Source: Ensifer adhaerens (GTDB lineage: Bacteria; Pseudomonadota; Alphaproteobacteria; Rhizobiales; Rhizobiaceae). From it: a stretch of 64,000 nucleotides of DNA. Within the stretch, counting starts at the first letter, position 1. Every line of letters starts with the position of its first letter. A model generated the notes under the pieces. The model made no database searches. It was not told the origin of the DNA and worked only from the letters and a program-made list of their open reading frames with translations. This document shows, piece by piece, positions 1 through 8,704 of the stretch. The DNA lies in NCBI RefSeq assembly GCF_020035535.1, contig NZ_CP083349.1:2480001-2544000 (forward strand). Direction: 5' to 3'. A program made the position numbers and the translations under genes.

Positions 1-367
1 TCTTCAACAGCTTGGCGACCTTCTGCACGCCCGCCGCTATTCTCTCCTTCGAAGACCGCGTCGCCGTCAGCGGGCTGGCGATATTGTCGAAGGCGCTCAT
101 GTGCGGGAACAGCGCGAAGTTCTGGAAGGCCATGCCGACACCGCGATGTTCGGCATCGACATCGGTCATGTCCTCGCCGCCGATCAGCACCCTGCCCTCG
201 TCCGGCTCGATGACGCCGGCAACCAGCCGGAGCAGCACGGTCTTGCCGGCGCCGGAGGGGCCGAAGAGCACCAGCCGCTCGCCATCGGCGACATCAAGCG
301 TGAGATCGTCGAGAACCGTGTGGCTCTTGTAGCGCTTGACGATGTTCTGCAGTTGCAACGTGGTCAT
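1..367 (-). CDS. ABC transporter ATP-binding protein (sugar type), 5' part only
   Basis: The N-terminal 122 residues of an ATPase are visible; the rest runs off the left edge. It starts at the ATG at 367, three bases after the stop of the permease gene at 371, so it is the last seen gene of this operon. Walker A reads GPSGAGKT (about residues 36-43) and the Q-loop region reads AFQNFALFPHMS, so this is a MalK/UgpC-type importer ATPase of the carbohydrate ABC class. It would power the permease pair encoded just upstream. The signature motif, Walker B and any C-terminal regulatory domain lie outside the window. Family is clear; substrate is not. Confidence 0.9.
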   Translation of the reverse strand, partial: MTTLQLQNIVKRYKSHTVLDDLTLDVADGERLVLFGPSGAGKTVLLRLVAGVIEPDEGRVLIGGEDMTDVDAEHRGVGMAFQNFALFPHMSAFDNIASPLTATRSSKERIAAGVQKVAKLLK

Positions 368-370
368 GAG

Positions 371-1228
371 TTACCCTTTCACCGCGCCGAGCGACAGGCC
401 TTCGACAAGGTAGCGCTGGGCGTAGAGTGCAAGTGCGAGCGTTGGCGTGACCGAAAGCACGATGGCCGCCGCGATCTGCCCGTATTGGATGCCCGAGGAG
501 GTGACGAAGGCGAGCGCGCCCACCGTCACCGGCTGCTTGTCGGCGGATGCCAGCACCAGCGCGAAGACGAAGTTGTTCCAGGCGAAGATGAAGGCAAGCA
601 GGCCGGCCGCGGCAATGCCCGGTCCTGCAAGCGGCAGGGCGATCTTGCGGAAGGTTGCGAACCAGGAATGGCCCGCGATGCGATAGGCATATTCGACGTC
701 GGCCGAGATATCCTCGAAGTAACCGCGCACGATCCAGAGGATGAGCGGCAGGCAGATCAGCTGGTAGACCCAGATCAGGCCAAAGTAGGTGTTGGAGAGG
801 CCGAGCCACTGGAAATACTGCGTCAGCGGCAGCAGCACCAGCAGCGGCGGCGCGAAGCGGAAGGAGAGCAGCGTGAACGCGATGTCTTCAGAGCCCTTGA
901 ACTTGTGGCGGGCAAAGGCATAGGCAGCCGGCACCCCGAGCACGAGCGCCACGGCAACCGAGGCGACCGACAGGAAGATCGAATTGCCGAGATTGCGCAT
1001 GAAGGCGATGTCGAGCGTGCCGGCCGCCGTCTGCAACTTGCCGGTGATCAGCGCCGCGTAGTTGGAAAGCGTCGGCGAGAACACGACCGACGGCGGGATG
1101 GCGAGGATCGTCTCGTTCGTCTGGAACGACATCAGGAAGATCCAGAAGATCGGGAACATGAAGAAGACGACGACAAGCGTCAGGGCGAGACCGCGCAAGG
1201 TCCGTTCCAGCGGAGACATGGTTTCCAT
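371..1228 (-). CDS. Carbohydrate ABC transporter permease, MalG/UgpE type
   Basis: A 285-residue inner-membrane permease of the carbohydrate uptake class. The ATG at 1228 was chosen because AAGGAGGG lies just upstream; a longer frame to 1321 would run into the neighbouring gene. The first membrane segment is at about residues 12-32, and the EAA-loop-like stretch (AYRIAGHSWFATFRKIALPL) sits in the second half, where the ATPase docks. It lies 11 bases after the other permease gene and 3 bases before the ATPase gene, so translation is probably coupled. Substrate is unknown; the binding protein and SorC-type regulator of the same cluster suggest a sugar, sugar alcohol or sugar acid. Confidence 0.9.
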   Translation of the reverse strand: METMSPLERTLRGLALTLVVVFFMFPIFWIFLMSFQTNETILAIPPSVVFSPTLSNYAALITGKLQTAAGTLDIAFMRNLGNSIFLSVASVAVALVLGVPAAYAFARHKFKGSEDIAFTLLSFRFAPPLLVLLPLTQYFQWLGLSNTYFGLIWVYQLICLPLILWIVRGYFEDISADVEYAYRIAGHSWFATFRKIALPLAGPGIAAAGLLAFIFAWNNFVFALVLASADKQPVTVGALAFVTSSGIQYGQIAAAIVLSVTPTLALALYAQRYLVEGLSLGAVKG

Positions 1229-1239
1229 GGGTCCCTCCT

Positions 1240-2163
1240 TTAAGCTTCGCCGCGCGCGCGTTCGCGCAGCCGCAGCCAGTTCTTGATGAAGACGTTGGAG
1301 AGCGTGTAGGTGATCGCCCACAGGATGATCAGCAGCGCTGCCGAACGGCCGACATTGGTCGACTGGAAGAAGTTGAGATAGGCCTCGACCTGGAAGACGG
1401 TGAGCGTGTTGCCGGGTCCGCCTTGGGTCATCGCGTAGATGATGTCGAACTGCTGGATACTGTCCAGCAACCGGAAGAGCGTCGCCGTCAGGATGTAGGG
1501 CGTCAGCATCGGAAGCGTGATGCGGAAGAAGACGAAGCTGCGCGGCACGCCGTCGAGTGCGGCCGCCTCGAAGGGCTGCGTCGGCAGCGAGCGCAGACCG
1601 GCCAGAAGCAGGATCATGATGAAGGGCGTATAGACCCAGATATCGACGAGCACGACGGTCAGCAGCGCGGTATCCGGCGAGGATGCCCAGCGGAAATCAT
1701 GCAGGCCGATCAGGCTTGCGAGGTAGCTGAGGATACCGAAGCTCGGATTGGTCATCAGCTTCCACATCAGCGCGGCGAGCGCCGGCGCGATCATCAGCGG
1801 CAGGAGCAGCATGATCGAGATGAAGTTGTTGACCGCAGAGCGCCGCTGCAGAAGCAGCGCGATACCGAGACCGAGCAGCAGTTCCAGCGTCACGGTGAGG
1901 CCGGCATAGAGCAGCGATACCTTGAGCGTGTTCCAGAAGGCCGGATCGGTGAAGAAGTTGAGGTAGTTTTCGCCCCAGTTGAACTGGCGCGCCCAAGGCT
2001 GGCTCAGCCGGTAGCGCTGGAAGGAATAGATGACCGCCGTGAAGAACGGGATGAGGATGCCGATGCAGACGAGCAGCGCCGGCAGGCTCAGCACATAGGG
2101 AAGCATCTTCCTGCTGATCCTGAAACCGGAGGTCGGTCTGCGGAGGGTTTCTGTTGAAGCCAT
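1240..2163 (-). CDS. Carbohydrate ABC transporter permease, MalF/UgpA type
   Basis: A 307-residue inner-membrane protein that pairs with the MalG-type permease downstream. The first membrane helix follows the basic start (about residues 22-45). An EAA-type loop is visible near residues 200-220 (AALDGVPRSFVFFRITLPML), followed by the TQGGP motif common in this permease class. It starts at ATG 2163, after a 182-base spacer from the binding-protein gene that holds a strong stem-loop. Family assignment is firm; the substrate is inferred only as a carbohydrate. Confidence 0.9.
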   Translation of the reverse strand: MASTETLRRPTSGFRISRKMLPYVLSLPALLVCIGILIPFFTAVIYSFQRYRLSQPWARQFNWGENYLNFFTDPAFWNTLKVSLLYAGLTVTLELLLGLGIALLLQRRSAVNNFISIMLLLPLMIAPALAALMWKLMTNPSFGILSYLASLIGLHDFRWASSPDTALLTVVLVDIWVYTPFIMILLLAGLRSLPTQPFEAAALDGVPRSFVFFRITLPMLTPYILTATLFRLLDSIQQFDIIYAMTQGGPGNTLTVFQVEAYLNFFQSTNVGRSAALLIILWAITYTLSNVFIKNWLRLRERARGEA

Positions 2164-2301
2164 GTCGAGCTCCGTTCCTGAAGTCTTGAAAGAGCACGCG
2201 GCGCGCGGAAGCTCGAGCCCGCGCCAGTCCTCGGCATCTCAGGTTGTTTTCGGTACGACCTCAAACGGATCGCCACAGACCGGCCATTGCCGGCATCTCG
2301 G

Positions 2302-2331
2302 GATGCCCGGCACTCGCAAGCGCCGGGCATC
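2302..2331 (-). other. Stem-loop between binding-protein and permease genes
   Basis: GATGCCCGGC (2302-2311) and GCCGGGCATC (2322-2331) form a perfect 10-bp stem with a 10-base loop, inside the 182-base spacer between the binding-protein stop and the permease start. In ABC operons such a structure usually protects the upstream mRNA or lets only part of transcription pass, giving more binding protein than permease. No T-run follows, so it is not a plain terminator. Confidence 0.6.
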
Positions 2332-2345
2332 GCTTGGGAGGCCTA

Positions 2346-3788
2346 TCAGCCGAGACCCGCCTCTTGGAGCTGGCGGTTGATGCTTTCGACGAGCTGGTCG
2401 AGACCCTCATCGACCGGCACTTGCTTGGCGACCATCTTCTGCAGCGTCGATGCCCATTCGGTGGTGACGTCGAAGAACAGCGGCTGCGGCGTGAACTTGA
2501 TGGAGGCGCCGGCGGCCGAGGCGTCGAACATTTCGACATAGCCCGGATACTTGCCGTTCAGCTTCTCGCGGAAGATCTCGTCCTTCCAGATCGACTGGCG
2601 AACCGGATCGACGAAGTCCATCTTGGTGGCGCCGAACAGCGCGTGCTCCGGACCGGAAGCCCACTGCAGGAAGTACCAGGTGGCGTCCTTGTCCTTGGAG
2701 AAGTTGGACATGGCGAGCGACCAGATCCAGATGTTCGGCGTCGAGGCGGTCGCTTCCGGGTTGGCGGCAAAGGCGGCATAGCCGAGCTTGCCGGCCATCT
2801 TGTTGTCGCCGCCGTTCATGAAGTAACCCAGGCAATCGGCGTCGAAGATCATCGCCGAGGCGCCGGCGCCAAGGTCGGTGCCCACCTGATACCAGGTGTA
2901 GGTCGACCAGTCCTTCGGGCCGCTTTCCTGGATCATCTGCACGAACTTGGCGTGGTAGGCCTTGGATTCCGCCGTGCCCATCGCTGCCGACAGCTTGCCG
3001 TCGGCCGAGACGTTCAGGTCCTTCTGGTTGAAGTTGGCATAGCCCGACAGGAAGCCCGGATGGATGGTTGCCCAGGAGCGCGAACCGCGGACGCCGATAC
3101 CGTAGATGCCGCCGATGTCCTTCTGCAGCTTGGCCGCAACCGCAATCATGTCGTCGAGGTTCTTCGGCAGCTCGACGCCGGCCTTGTCGAACATCTCGCG
3201 GTTATAGGTGATGTTGTTCTGCTCGAACGCCCACGGAATGCACCACTGCTTGGCGTCTTCCGAACCGAGCGCCCCACCCGGCTGGCCGTTCCAGGCGCAG
3301 GAGTTCTTCACGCCCGCGAGGAAATCATCCCAGTTGTAGTTGGGGTTGGTCTTGGTCGGATCCTTGATCCATTCGTTGAGGTCGGCGATCCATCCGGCCG
3401 GACCATAGGTCCAGGTCATGTAGGCGCCGGTCATGAAGGCATCGTATTCGGCCGAGCCCGAAGACAGCGCCGCCGTCACCTTGTCGAAATAGACGTCTTC
3501 CGGGAACACGTCATAGGTAACGTCGATGCCGGTCAGGTCCTTGAAGGCCTGAAGGTTGGCGATCATAGCATCGGCGTAAGGGTGCTTGTTCAAAAGCAGT
3601 TTCAACTTCTTGCCGGAATGCGCCTTCCAGTCGAAATCGGCGGCGAGCGCCTGCGTCGACATCATGTTGAACAACGTGCCGGCCGTGCCGGCTGCCAGGC
3701 CTGCGGCACCCAATCCCTTGAGCATGCCGCGGCGGTCCACCTCCCCACGCAGGAATGCGCTGATGAGGTCCTTCTCCTTCTCGTACAT
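2346..3788 (-). CDS. Extracellular solute-binding protein, carbohydrate type, Tat-like signal
   Basis: A 480-residue periplasmic binding protein (SBP family 1, maltose-binding fold), first gene of the sugar ABC operon. The N-terminus has an acidic lead of about 18 residues, a twin-arginine-like DRRGMLKG and a hydrophobic alanine/glycine stretch ending near ALAA (about residue 50), so Tat export is possible. The mature part begins with the usual LKLLLNKHPYADA-type strand. It would capture the substrate and deliver it to the two permeases downstream. The length is somewhat above the 410-450 usual for the family, mainly because of the long N-terminal lead. Substrate is not recognisable by eye. 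Confidence 0.88.
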   Translation of the reverse strand: MYEKEKDLISAFLRGEVDRRGMLKGLGAAGLAAGTAGTLFNMMSTQALAADFDWKAHSGKKLKLLLNKHPYADAMIANLQAFKDLTGIDVTYDVFPEDVYFDKVTAALSSGSAEYDAFMTGAYMTWTYGPAGWIADLNEWIKDPTKTNPNYNWDDFLAGVKNSCAWNGQPGGALGSEDAKQWCIPWAFEQNNITYNREMFDKAGVELPKNLDDMIAVAAKLQKDIGGIYGIGVRGSRSWATIHPGFLSGYANFNQKDLNVSADGKLSAAMGTAESKAYHAKFVQMIQESGPKDWSTYTWYQVGTDLGAGASAMIFDADCLGYFMNGGDNKMAGKLGYAAFAANPEATASTPNIWIWSLAMSNFSKDKDATWYFLQWASGPEHALFGATKMDFVDPVRQSIWKDEIFREKLNGKYPGYVEMFDASAAGASIKFTPQPLFFDVTTEWASTLQKMVAKQVPVDEGLDQLVESINRQLQEAGLG

Positions 3789-3905
3789 TCGTCTTCTCCT
3801 CCGTTGCGGGTATGATTGCGACTGCCGGCTACCCCACCGGTATTCCTCCCTTTAAGACCGCGGGCAGATCCTCCCTGCCCTCATGGCCTCGAATGTCTCA
3901 GCGCC

Positions 3906-4874
3906 TCATGCGCCGTGGGCGGCCAGCGCCCGTGCGGTCCGCTCGTCGGTAATGAGGCCGCTCAAGTGGCCGCTTGCGAGAACGGCGCGAATGGCGGGCA
4001 CCTTGATCTTGCCGCCGGCCACAGCCACCGTGCGGCGGTTCTTCAGGTCCTCACGGCCAAGCGTAAACGTGCGGTCTGAAAGCGCGGTCTCGACCGGTTT
4101 GCCGTCCGCGTCGAAGAAGTGGCCGAGCAATTCCCCCATCGCCCCGCCCTTCTGGATCTCCTCGATCTCGCTCATCTCGATCATGCCGGTCGAAACCAGC
4201 GACGCCTCGCGCTCGACCGTGCCGATGCCGACCATCAGGAGATCGGCGGTCTTGGCGAGATCGAAGACCTCACGCACGCCGCGCTGGCTGAAGAGCACGT
4301 CGCGATCCTCGACCGTGTTGGCGAAGAACGGCACCGGCATGACATAGGCCTCTGCGCCGGTCCGCTCGGCGAGCCGGTGGATCACGTCATGCGGGTTGGC
4401 CGAAAACTTGCGGGTGAGCCCGCCAAGCAGCGAGACGAAGCGGGTGTTACCGTTTGCGATCCGCGGCAGGTACTCGACGCAGGCGGCAAGCGTCCGGCCG
4501 TGGCCGACGCCGACCAGCGCGGTCTCGCCGCGCTCGATCTCGCGCTTCAGGAACTGTGCCCCGGAAATACCGAGCGCCTTCAGCGGCAGATCGTCGGAAT
4601 CGAAGTCCGGCACCACCTCGCAGTAGTCGAGGCCGTAGCGCGCCGAAAGCGCCTGCTCCAGTTCGACGCATTCGGAAACTTCGCCGTCGATATAGACCTT
4701 CACCAGCCCTTCCTGGTTGGCCTTCATGATCAGCCGGTGGGCCTTGAGCGAGGTGAGACCCAGACGCTTGGCGACCTCCGCCTGGGTCAGGCCGCCGGCA
4801 TAGTGCAGCCAGGCGGCCCGCGTCGCCATGCTGGTCTCGTCGTCCCGAATACCTGCCCCACCGATGACCGTCAT
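3906..4874 (-). CDS. SorC-family transcriptional regulator
   Basis: A 322-residue DNA-binding regulator with an N-terminal helix-turn-helix (GLTQAEVAKRLGLTSLKAHR, about residues 28-47) and a C-terminal sugar-binding SorC/DeoR-type domain (GVGHGRTLAA, SLLGG and a late DERTARAL). The ATG at 4874 is preceded by GGTGGAG; an ATG at 4904 has no ribosome site. It lies upstream of, and in the same direction as, the sugar ABC genes, separated by 31-117 bases, and probably controls them in response to a phosphorylated sugar. The AT-rich region upstream holds direct and inverted repeats that may be its operator. Confidence 0.88.
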   Translation of the reverse strand: MTVIGGAGIRDDETSMATRAAWLHYAGGLTQAEVAKRLGLTSLKAHRLIMKANQEGLVKVYIDGEVSECVELEQALSARYGLDYCEVVPDFDSDDLPLKALGISGAQFLKREIERGETALVGVGHGRTLAACVEYLPRIANGNTRFVSLLGGLTRKFSANPHDVIHRLAERTGAEAYVMPVPFFANTVEDRDVLFSQRGVREVFDLAKTADLLMVGIGTVEREASLVSTGMIEMSEIEEIQKGGAMGELLGHFFDADGKPVETALSDRTFTLGREDLKNRRTVAVAGGKIKVPAIRAVLASGHLSGLITDERTARALAAHGA

Positions 4875-4903
4875 TGTCTCCACCCGCGTTTTGTTGCGCT
4901 GCA

Positions 4904-4956
4904 TGATATTTTTTGCACCGCGTGATATTTTTATCCGCTGATGAAAGAAATTTCAT
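4904..4956 (-). promoter_or_regulatory. Candidate operator/promoter region of the SorC-type gene
   Basis: An AT-rich patch in otherwise GC-rich DNA. TGATATTTTT occurs at 4904-4913 and again at 4923-4932 (19-base repeat distance), and ATGAAA (4941-4946) faces TTTCAT (4951-4956) across four bases. These sit just upstream of the regulator start and fit autoregulation. Binding is inferred only. The rest of 4957-5149 shows nothing else clear. Confidence 0.4.
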
Positions 4957-5149
4957 GGCGTGAAAAAAATGTCAATAGCGCCTGACAAATGAGCGGTCAT
5001 GTTTGTGAAGAGGTGGTTGAGCGGTCGCGACGGCTGCACGCGAAGGCGGCGGTCGCGGGACGCAACGAATACCCTGAGTTTTTTGGGAAGCGGGGAAGGC
5101 GACGCTCGGCAGGTAATCAACCGACCACCGGCGGCACACGGGGACCGGA

Positions 5150-5953
5150 CTATTGACCGAGGTTTCTCAGATACAGCGACAGCAATTGCGTCTGCGAGGA
5201 GATCCCGAGCTTGCGGTAGACGTTGCGGCGATGAACCTTCACCGTGCCGGTGGAGATGCCGAGCCGGAGACCGATCGATTCCGACGAATGGCCCTGCAGC
5301 ACCAGTTCAATGATCGAGGATTCCCGCTCCGTCAGATTGAGATGCTGCCAGACGCCATCGGCCGGCGGATGCGTCGCCTTGCGACGGCTGCGGCCGGTTT
5401 TGGCCAGCGCCGCATCGAACCGGCGGCCGAGATCGGCCCAATGATGGCGCACCAGGCCGGAGACCAGCGGCTCTACCTTTTTCAGAAGCGCGAACTCCGC
5501 AGCACTGAAAGTCCCCGTCGCCTCGCGCCGCATCAGGGAGAGAACAACGGTAATCTGCTCGTCGAGCGGTACGAAGAAGCCGACCTCTTCGGCCAGTCCC
5601 GTCTGCACGTAATAGGTGCGATAGTATTCCGAGGAGAAGAACCGATCCGGCGCGAGCTCGCGCATCCGCCAGACGCCCGGCTTGCCCTGCGACGCCGCGT
5701 GATAGAACGGATCGAGCAGATAGGGCCCCGCCTGATAGAGGCTGACGAAGAGCACATGATCCTTGGCATTGAAGGTGCTGTAGAGATCGATCGGCCGTTC
5801 CTTGCCGCGATAGGCAAAGACGACCACGTAGTCGAAGGTCATCAGCTTTGACATCAACCGTCGATAGGTGGAACCGACGGTTTCGTCCTCCATCGCCGTG
5901 CCCGCCACCAGCGGCGCCATGACCTGAAAAAGTCCTTCGAGATCGACGCTCAA
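5150..5953 (-). CDS. LuxR-family transcriptional regulator
   Basis: A 267-residue regulator. The C-terminal 60 residues form a LuxR/GerE HTH (LTERESSIIELVLQGHSSESIG, then GTVKVHRRNVYRKLGI). The N-terminal 180 residues resemble the sensor half of orphan LuxR proteins in rhizobial uptake clusters and lack recognisable autoinducer-binding or receiver motifs. It is transcribed away from the PotABCD-type operon at 6140, with a 186-base shared promoter region carrying two GGGGTATA elements. It most likely controls that transporter operon and itself in response to an amine or amino-acid-derived ligand. The ligand is not identifiable. Confidence 0.85.
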   Translation of the reverse strand: MSVDLEGLFQVMAPLVAGTAMEDETVGSTYRRLMSKLMTFDYVVVFAYRGKERPIDLYSTFNAKDHVLFVSLYQAGPYLLDPFYHAASQGKPGVWRMRELAPDRFFSSEYYRTYYVQTGLAEEVGFFVPLDEQITVVLSLMRREATGTFSAAEFALLKKVEPLVSGLVRHHWADLGRRFDAALAKTGRSRRKATHPPADGVWQHLNLTERESSIIELVLQGHSSESIGLRLGISTGTVKVHRRNVYRKLGISSQTQLLSLYLRNLGQ

Positions 5954-5983
5954 ACCGCCCTCCCGGCCGATGTTTCTTGCTCC

Positions 5984-6042
5984 GGGGTATACTCCTCACA
6001 CAGAGCAATCCGCGTTGAAATACCTCTCTCGGGGTATATACC
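5984..6042. promoter_or_regulatory. Paired GGGGTATA elements in the divergent promoter
   Basis: GGGGTATACTCC (5984-5995) and GGGGTATATACC (6031-6042) are near-palindromes in the same orientation, 47 bases apart, between the LuxR-type gene and the transporter operon. Each has the dyad form GG-n-GTATA-nn-CC. They are the best candidates for the LuxR-type regulator's binding sites. Seen in sequence; function inferred. Confidence 0.5.
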
Positions 6043-6139
6043 GGCAGGGCACGTGGTGACTAGGCTGCGTGTCAATGACGGTGGAGCGCCAGGGCGGGAG
6101 ATTCCTGGCGACATCCGATAACGACCGCAGGGAACAGAC

Positions 6140-7222
6140 GTGACATCCGCTTCGACGAACGACATCGAGTTCCGTTCGGTCGCCAAACGTTATGGCGCCG
6201 TGACGGCCGTTTCCGACATCAATCTCGAGGTGCCGCGCGGCGCCTTCATGGCGCTGCTTGGGCCCTCCGGCTGCGGCAAGACCACGTGCCTGCGCATGAT
6301 CGGCGGCTTCGAGCAGCCGAGCGAAGGCACGGTCTTCATCAGCGGCGAGCCGATGAATGGCGTTGCCGCCTATCGTCGCCCGGTCAATATGGTGTTCCAG
6401 CACTATGCGCTGTTCCCCCATCTCGACGTCGAGCAGAACGTCTCCTACGGACTGAAGCAGATGCGGCCGCGCATCGCCGGCGCCGAGATTTCGCGCCGCG
6501 CCCAGGAGGCGCTGGAGATGGTGCGGCTCGGCGGCTTCGGCAAACGCCGTATCCACGAAATGTCCGGCGGCCAGCAGCAGCGCGTGGCGCTCGCCCGCGC
6601 CATCGTCAACAAGCCGAAGGTGCTGCTGCTCGACGAGCCCCTCGCCGCCCTCGACAAGAAGCTGCGCACCGCCATGCAGATCGAACTGCAGACGCTGCAG
6701 CGCGAACTCGGCATTACCTTCGTGCTCGTCACCCACGACCAGGAGGAAGCGTTGTCGATGAGCGATTTCGTCTGCGTCATGAATGCCGGCCGCATCGTCC
6801 AGGTCGGCCCGCCGCAGGAAATCTACGACCGGCCCGCAAGCCTCTTCGTCGCCGATTTCGTCGGCAAGACCAACCGCATTTCGGCGACCGTCGACGGCAA
6901 CGCCTCGATCGAGCTTGCCAACGGCACCCGCTTTGCCGCCCCCGCAATCAACGGCACAAGGGGCGCTGCCATGGTGGCGCTCCGGCCCGAGGCGATCCGC
7001 CTGACGCGCAACGGTGCCGTCAGCACGTCGGCGTTGGCGGGCACGGTCACGCACCGGATCTTCTTGGGGTCGGCGGTCGAATACTCGGTCGCGGTCGATG
7101 GTCTCGGCGATTTCCTGGTCACGGCCGACCGTCGCACGCTCGGCGACAGCGAGCTCGTCGAACCCGGCGAAAAGGTCGGCCTCGCCTTCGACCCGAACGC
7201 ACTGCACGTCTTTCCAGCCTGA
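6140..7222 (+). CDS. Polyamine/betaine-type ABC transporter ATP-binding protein (PotA-like)
   Basis: A 360-residue ATPase. Walker A is GPSGCGKTT (about residues 40-48), the signature is MSGGQQQRVALARA, Walker B is LLLDEPLAALD, and the H-loop is VTHDQEEALSM. A C-terminal TOBE-type domain follows from about residue 270. The GTG at 6140 is the start, with AGGGA eight bases upstream. It is the first gene of a five-gene set (ATPase, binding protein, two permeases, SDR). The set is of the spermidine/putrescine class, which also includes importers for other cationic amines and betaines. Substrate is inferred only from context, next to a predicted ergothioneine catabolic operon. Confidence 0.92.
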   Translation: MTSASTNDIEFRSVAKRYGAVTAVSDINLEVPRGAFMALLGPSGCGKTTCLRMIGGFEQPSEGTVFISGEPMNGVAAYRRPVNMVFQHYALFPHLDVEQNVSYGLKQMRPRIAGAEISRRAQEALEMVRLGGFGKRRIHEMSGGQQQRVALARAIVNKPKVLLLDEPLAALDKKLRTAMQIELQTLQRELGITFVLVTHDQEEALSMSDFVCVMNAGRIVQVGPPQEIYDRPASLFVADFVGKTNRISATVDGNASIELANGTRFAAPAINGTRGAAMVALRPEAIRLTRNGAVSTSALAGTVTHRIFLGSAVEYSVAVDGLGDFLVTADRRTLGDSELVEPGEKVGLAFDPNALHVFPA

Positions 7223-7291
7223 AATCTCCCGGCCTCACCAAGCCGGTTCTACCACCTCGCATGAACGTCAAACGATAAAGGGAACAGCGTC

Positions 7292-8452
7292 ATGAGCAAA
7301 TGGTACAGAGAAAATGCCCCGATCACCGCCGATCAGCTCGCCGACGAACTGATGCGCCTGAAGCGCGGCTCGGTCACCCGCCGTCACTTCCTCGGCGTCA
7401 CCGGTCTCGGTCTTGCAACCGCCGTGCTTGCGCGCCAGCCGGGCCTCTTCAATTCCACCGCCTTTGCCGGCGATCTCGGCACGCAGATGTCGATCGCCAC
7501 CTGGCCGAACTACCACGACCCGGCGACCTTCGAAGCCTTCCAGGCGGCGACCGGCGTTGCCGTCGAGGTCAACGTCTTCGGCTCCAACGAGGAGATGCTG
7601 GCCAAGCTCCAGGCCGGCGGCACCGGCTGGGACCTCTTCGTTCCCACCAATTACACGATCTCGACCTATGTGAAGCTTGGCCTCATCGACGAACTCGATC
7701 TCTCGAAGGTTCCGAACTACGACGCCTCCACCGAGACGGCTCGCTTCACCAAGGAAGGGACCGTCGACGGCAAGACCTATGCCGTGCCGAAGAACTGGGG
7801 CACGACCGGCATTGCGGTCAATTCGAGCAAGATCAAGAAGCCGGTGACCAGCTGGAAGGAATTCTTCGAGATCGCCATGACCGACGGCGACGGCCGCGCC
7901 ATGGTGCACGACTACCAGCTCACCACCATCGGCAACGCGCTGGTGTCTCTCGGCTACTCCTTCAACTCGATCAAGCCGGATGAACTCGCCAAGGCCGAGG
8001 AACTCTTGATCAAGGTGAAGCCGCATCTCTACGCCATCAACAGCGACTACCAGCCGTCGATGCGCGCGACCGATGCCTGGATGACCATGTGCTGGACCAA
8101 TGACGGCGCCCAGCTCAACCGCGACATGCCGGAAATCCTGTTCACGCTCGGCAAGGACGGCGGCGAGATCTGGTCGGACTTCTACGCGATCCCGAAGAGT
8201 GCGGCCAACAAAGCGGCCGGCTATGCGCTGCTCAACTACCTGATGGCACCGGAAAACGCCATGAAGGAGCACATCGCCAACGGCGCACCGACCACCGACA
8301 GCCGCGTCCTGAAGCTGCTGCCGGCCGACGTGACCGGCAACAAGATCGTCTATCCGGACGAGGCATCGCTGACGCCACTCGAATTCGGCGCCGCCGTAAC
8401 GCTCACCGACCCCGGCCGCGCCGAACTGATGGCACGTTTCAAGTCGGCCTGA
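7292..8452 (+). CDS. Spermidine/putrescine-type solute-binding protein (PotD/F-like), Tat signal
   Basis: A 386-residue periplasmic binding protein. TRRHFLGVTGLGLA (about residues 29-42) is a good twin-arginine signal after a 28-residue lead, with cleavage expected near AFAGD. The mature protein starts with MSIATWPNYHD, the common first strand of PotD/PotF proteins. WDLFVPTNY and GTTGIAVNS match conserved ligand-cleft segments of the family. The first gene of the operon is the ATPase, 69 bases upstream. It would bind the cationic or zwitterionic substrate in the periplasm. Whether this is a polyamine or a betaine such as ergothioneine cannot be read from the sequence. Confidence 0.88.
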   Translation: MSKWYRENAPITADQLADELMRLKRGSVTRRHFLGVTGLGLATAVLARQPGLFNSTAFAGDLGTQMSIATWPNYHDPATFEAFQAATGVAVEVNVFGSNEEMLAKLQAGGTGWDLFVPTNYTISTYVKLGLIDELDLSKVPNYDASTETARFTKEGTVDGKTYAVPKNWGTTGIAVNSSKIKKPVTSWKEFFEIAMTDGDGRAMVHDYQLTTIGNALVSLGYSFNSIKPDELAKAEELLIKVKPHLYAINSDYQPSMRATDAWMTMCWTNDGAQLNRDMPEILFTLGKDGGEIWSDFYAIPKSAANKAAGYALLNYLMAPENAMKEHIANGAPTTDSRVLKLLPADVTGNKIVYPDEASLTPLEFGAAVTLTDPGRAELMARFKSA

Positions 8453-8480
8453 TCGGACCGGTTCGAACACTGATTAGCCG

Positions 8481-8646
8481 CCCCTCTTCCGCCTGCCGGC
8501 ATCTTCTCCCCGTTCTGACGGGGAGAAGGGACAAGCCGAGAGCTCCCTGCCCTCGCTTCTGTCGGAACAGAGGGACCGGGCGGGCGCCACAGGTCCCCTT
8601 CGCCCCGCAAGCGGGGAGAAGGTGGCCGGCAGGCCGGATGAGGGGC
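8481..8646. repeat. RIME-like intergenic palindromic element, copy 1
   Basis: It fills most of the 252-base gap between binding-protein and permease genes. Its outer ends are imperfect inverted repeats (CCCCTCTTCCGCCTGCCGGC at 8481-8500 against GCCGGCAGGCCGGATGAGGGG at 8626-8645). Inside are hairpins built on TTCTCCCCG/CGGGGAGAA and CCCCGC/GCGGGG. Similar units recur at 14056, 50232, 60703 and 62717. This is the pattern of Rhizobium intergenic mosaic elements. Confidence 0.75.
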
Positions 8647-8704
8647 AGCCTCTCACCCCGCTCAAGACGGCCCGGATTACATCGAACACAACGGACCAAA
8701 CCTT

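Noticed and set aside
101..1243. Long plus-strand frame opposite the first permease and ATPase
   Set aside because: It is charged, low-complexity and antisense to clear permease and ATPase genes; a GC-rich shadow frame.
8481..8646. Possible CRISPR or small RNA in the repeat-rich gap
   Set aside because: There are no regularly spaced direct repeats; the structure is inverted repeats of the RIME type found elsewhere in the window.
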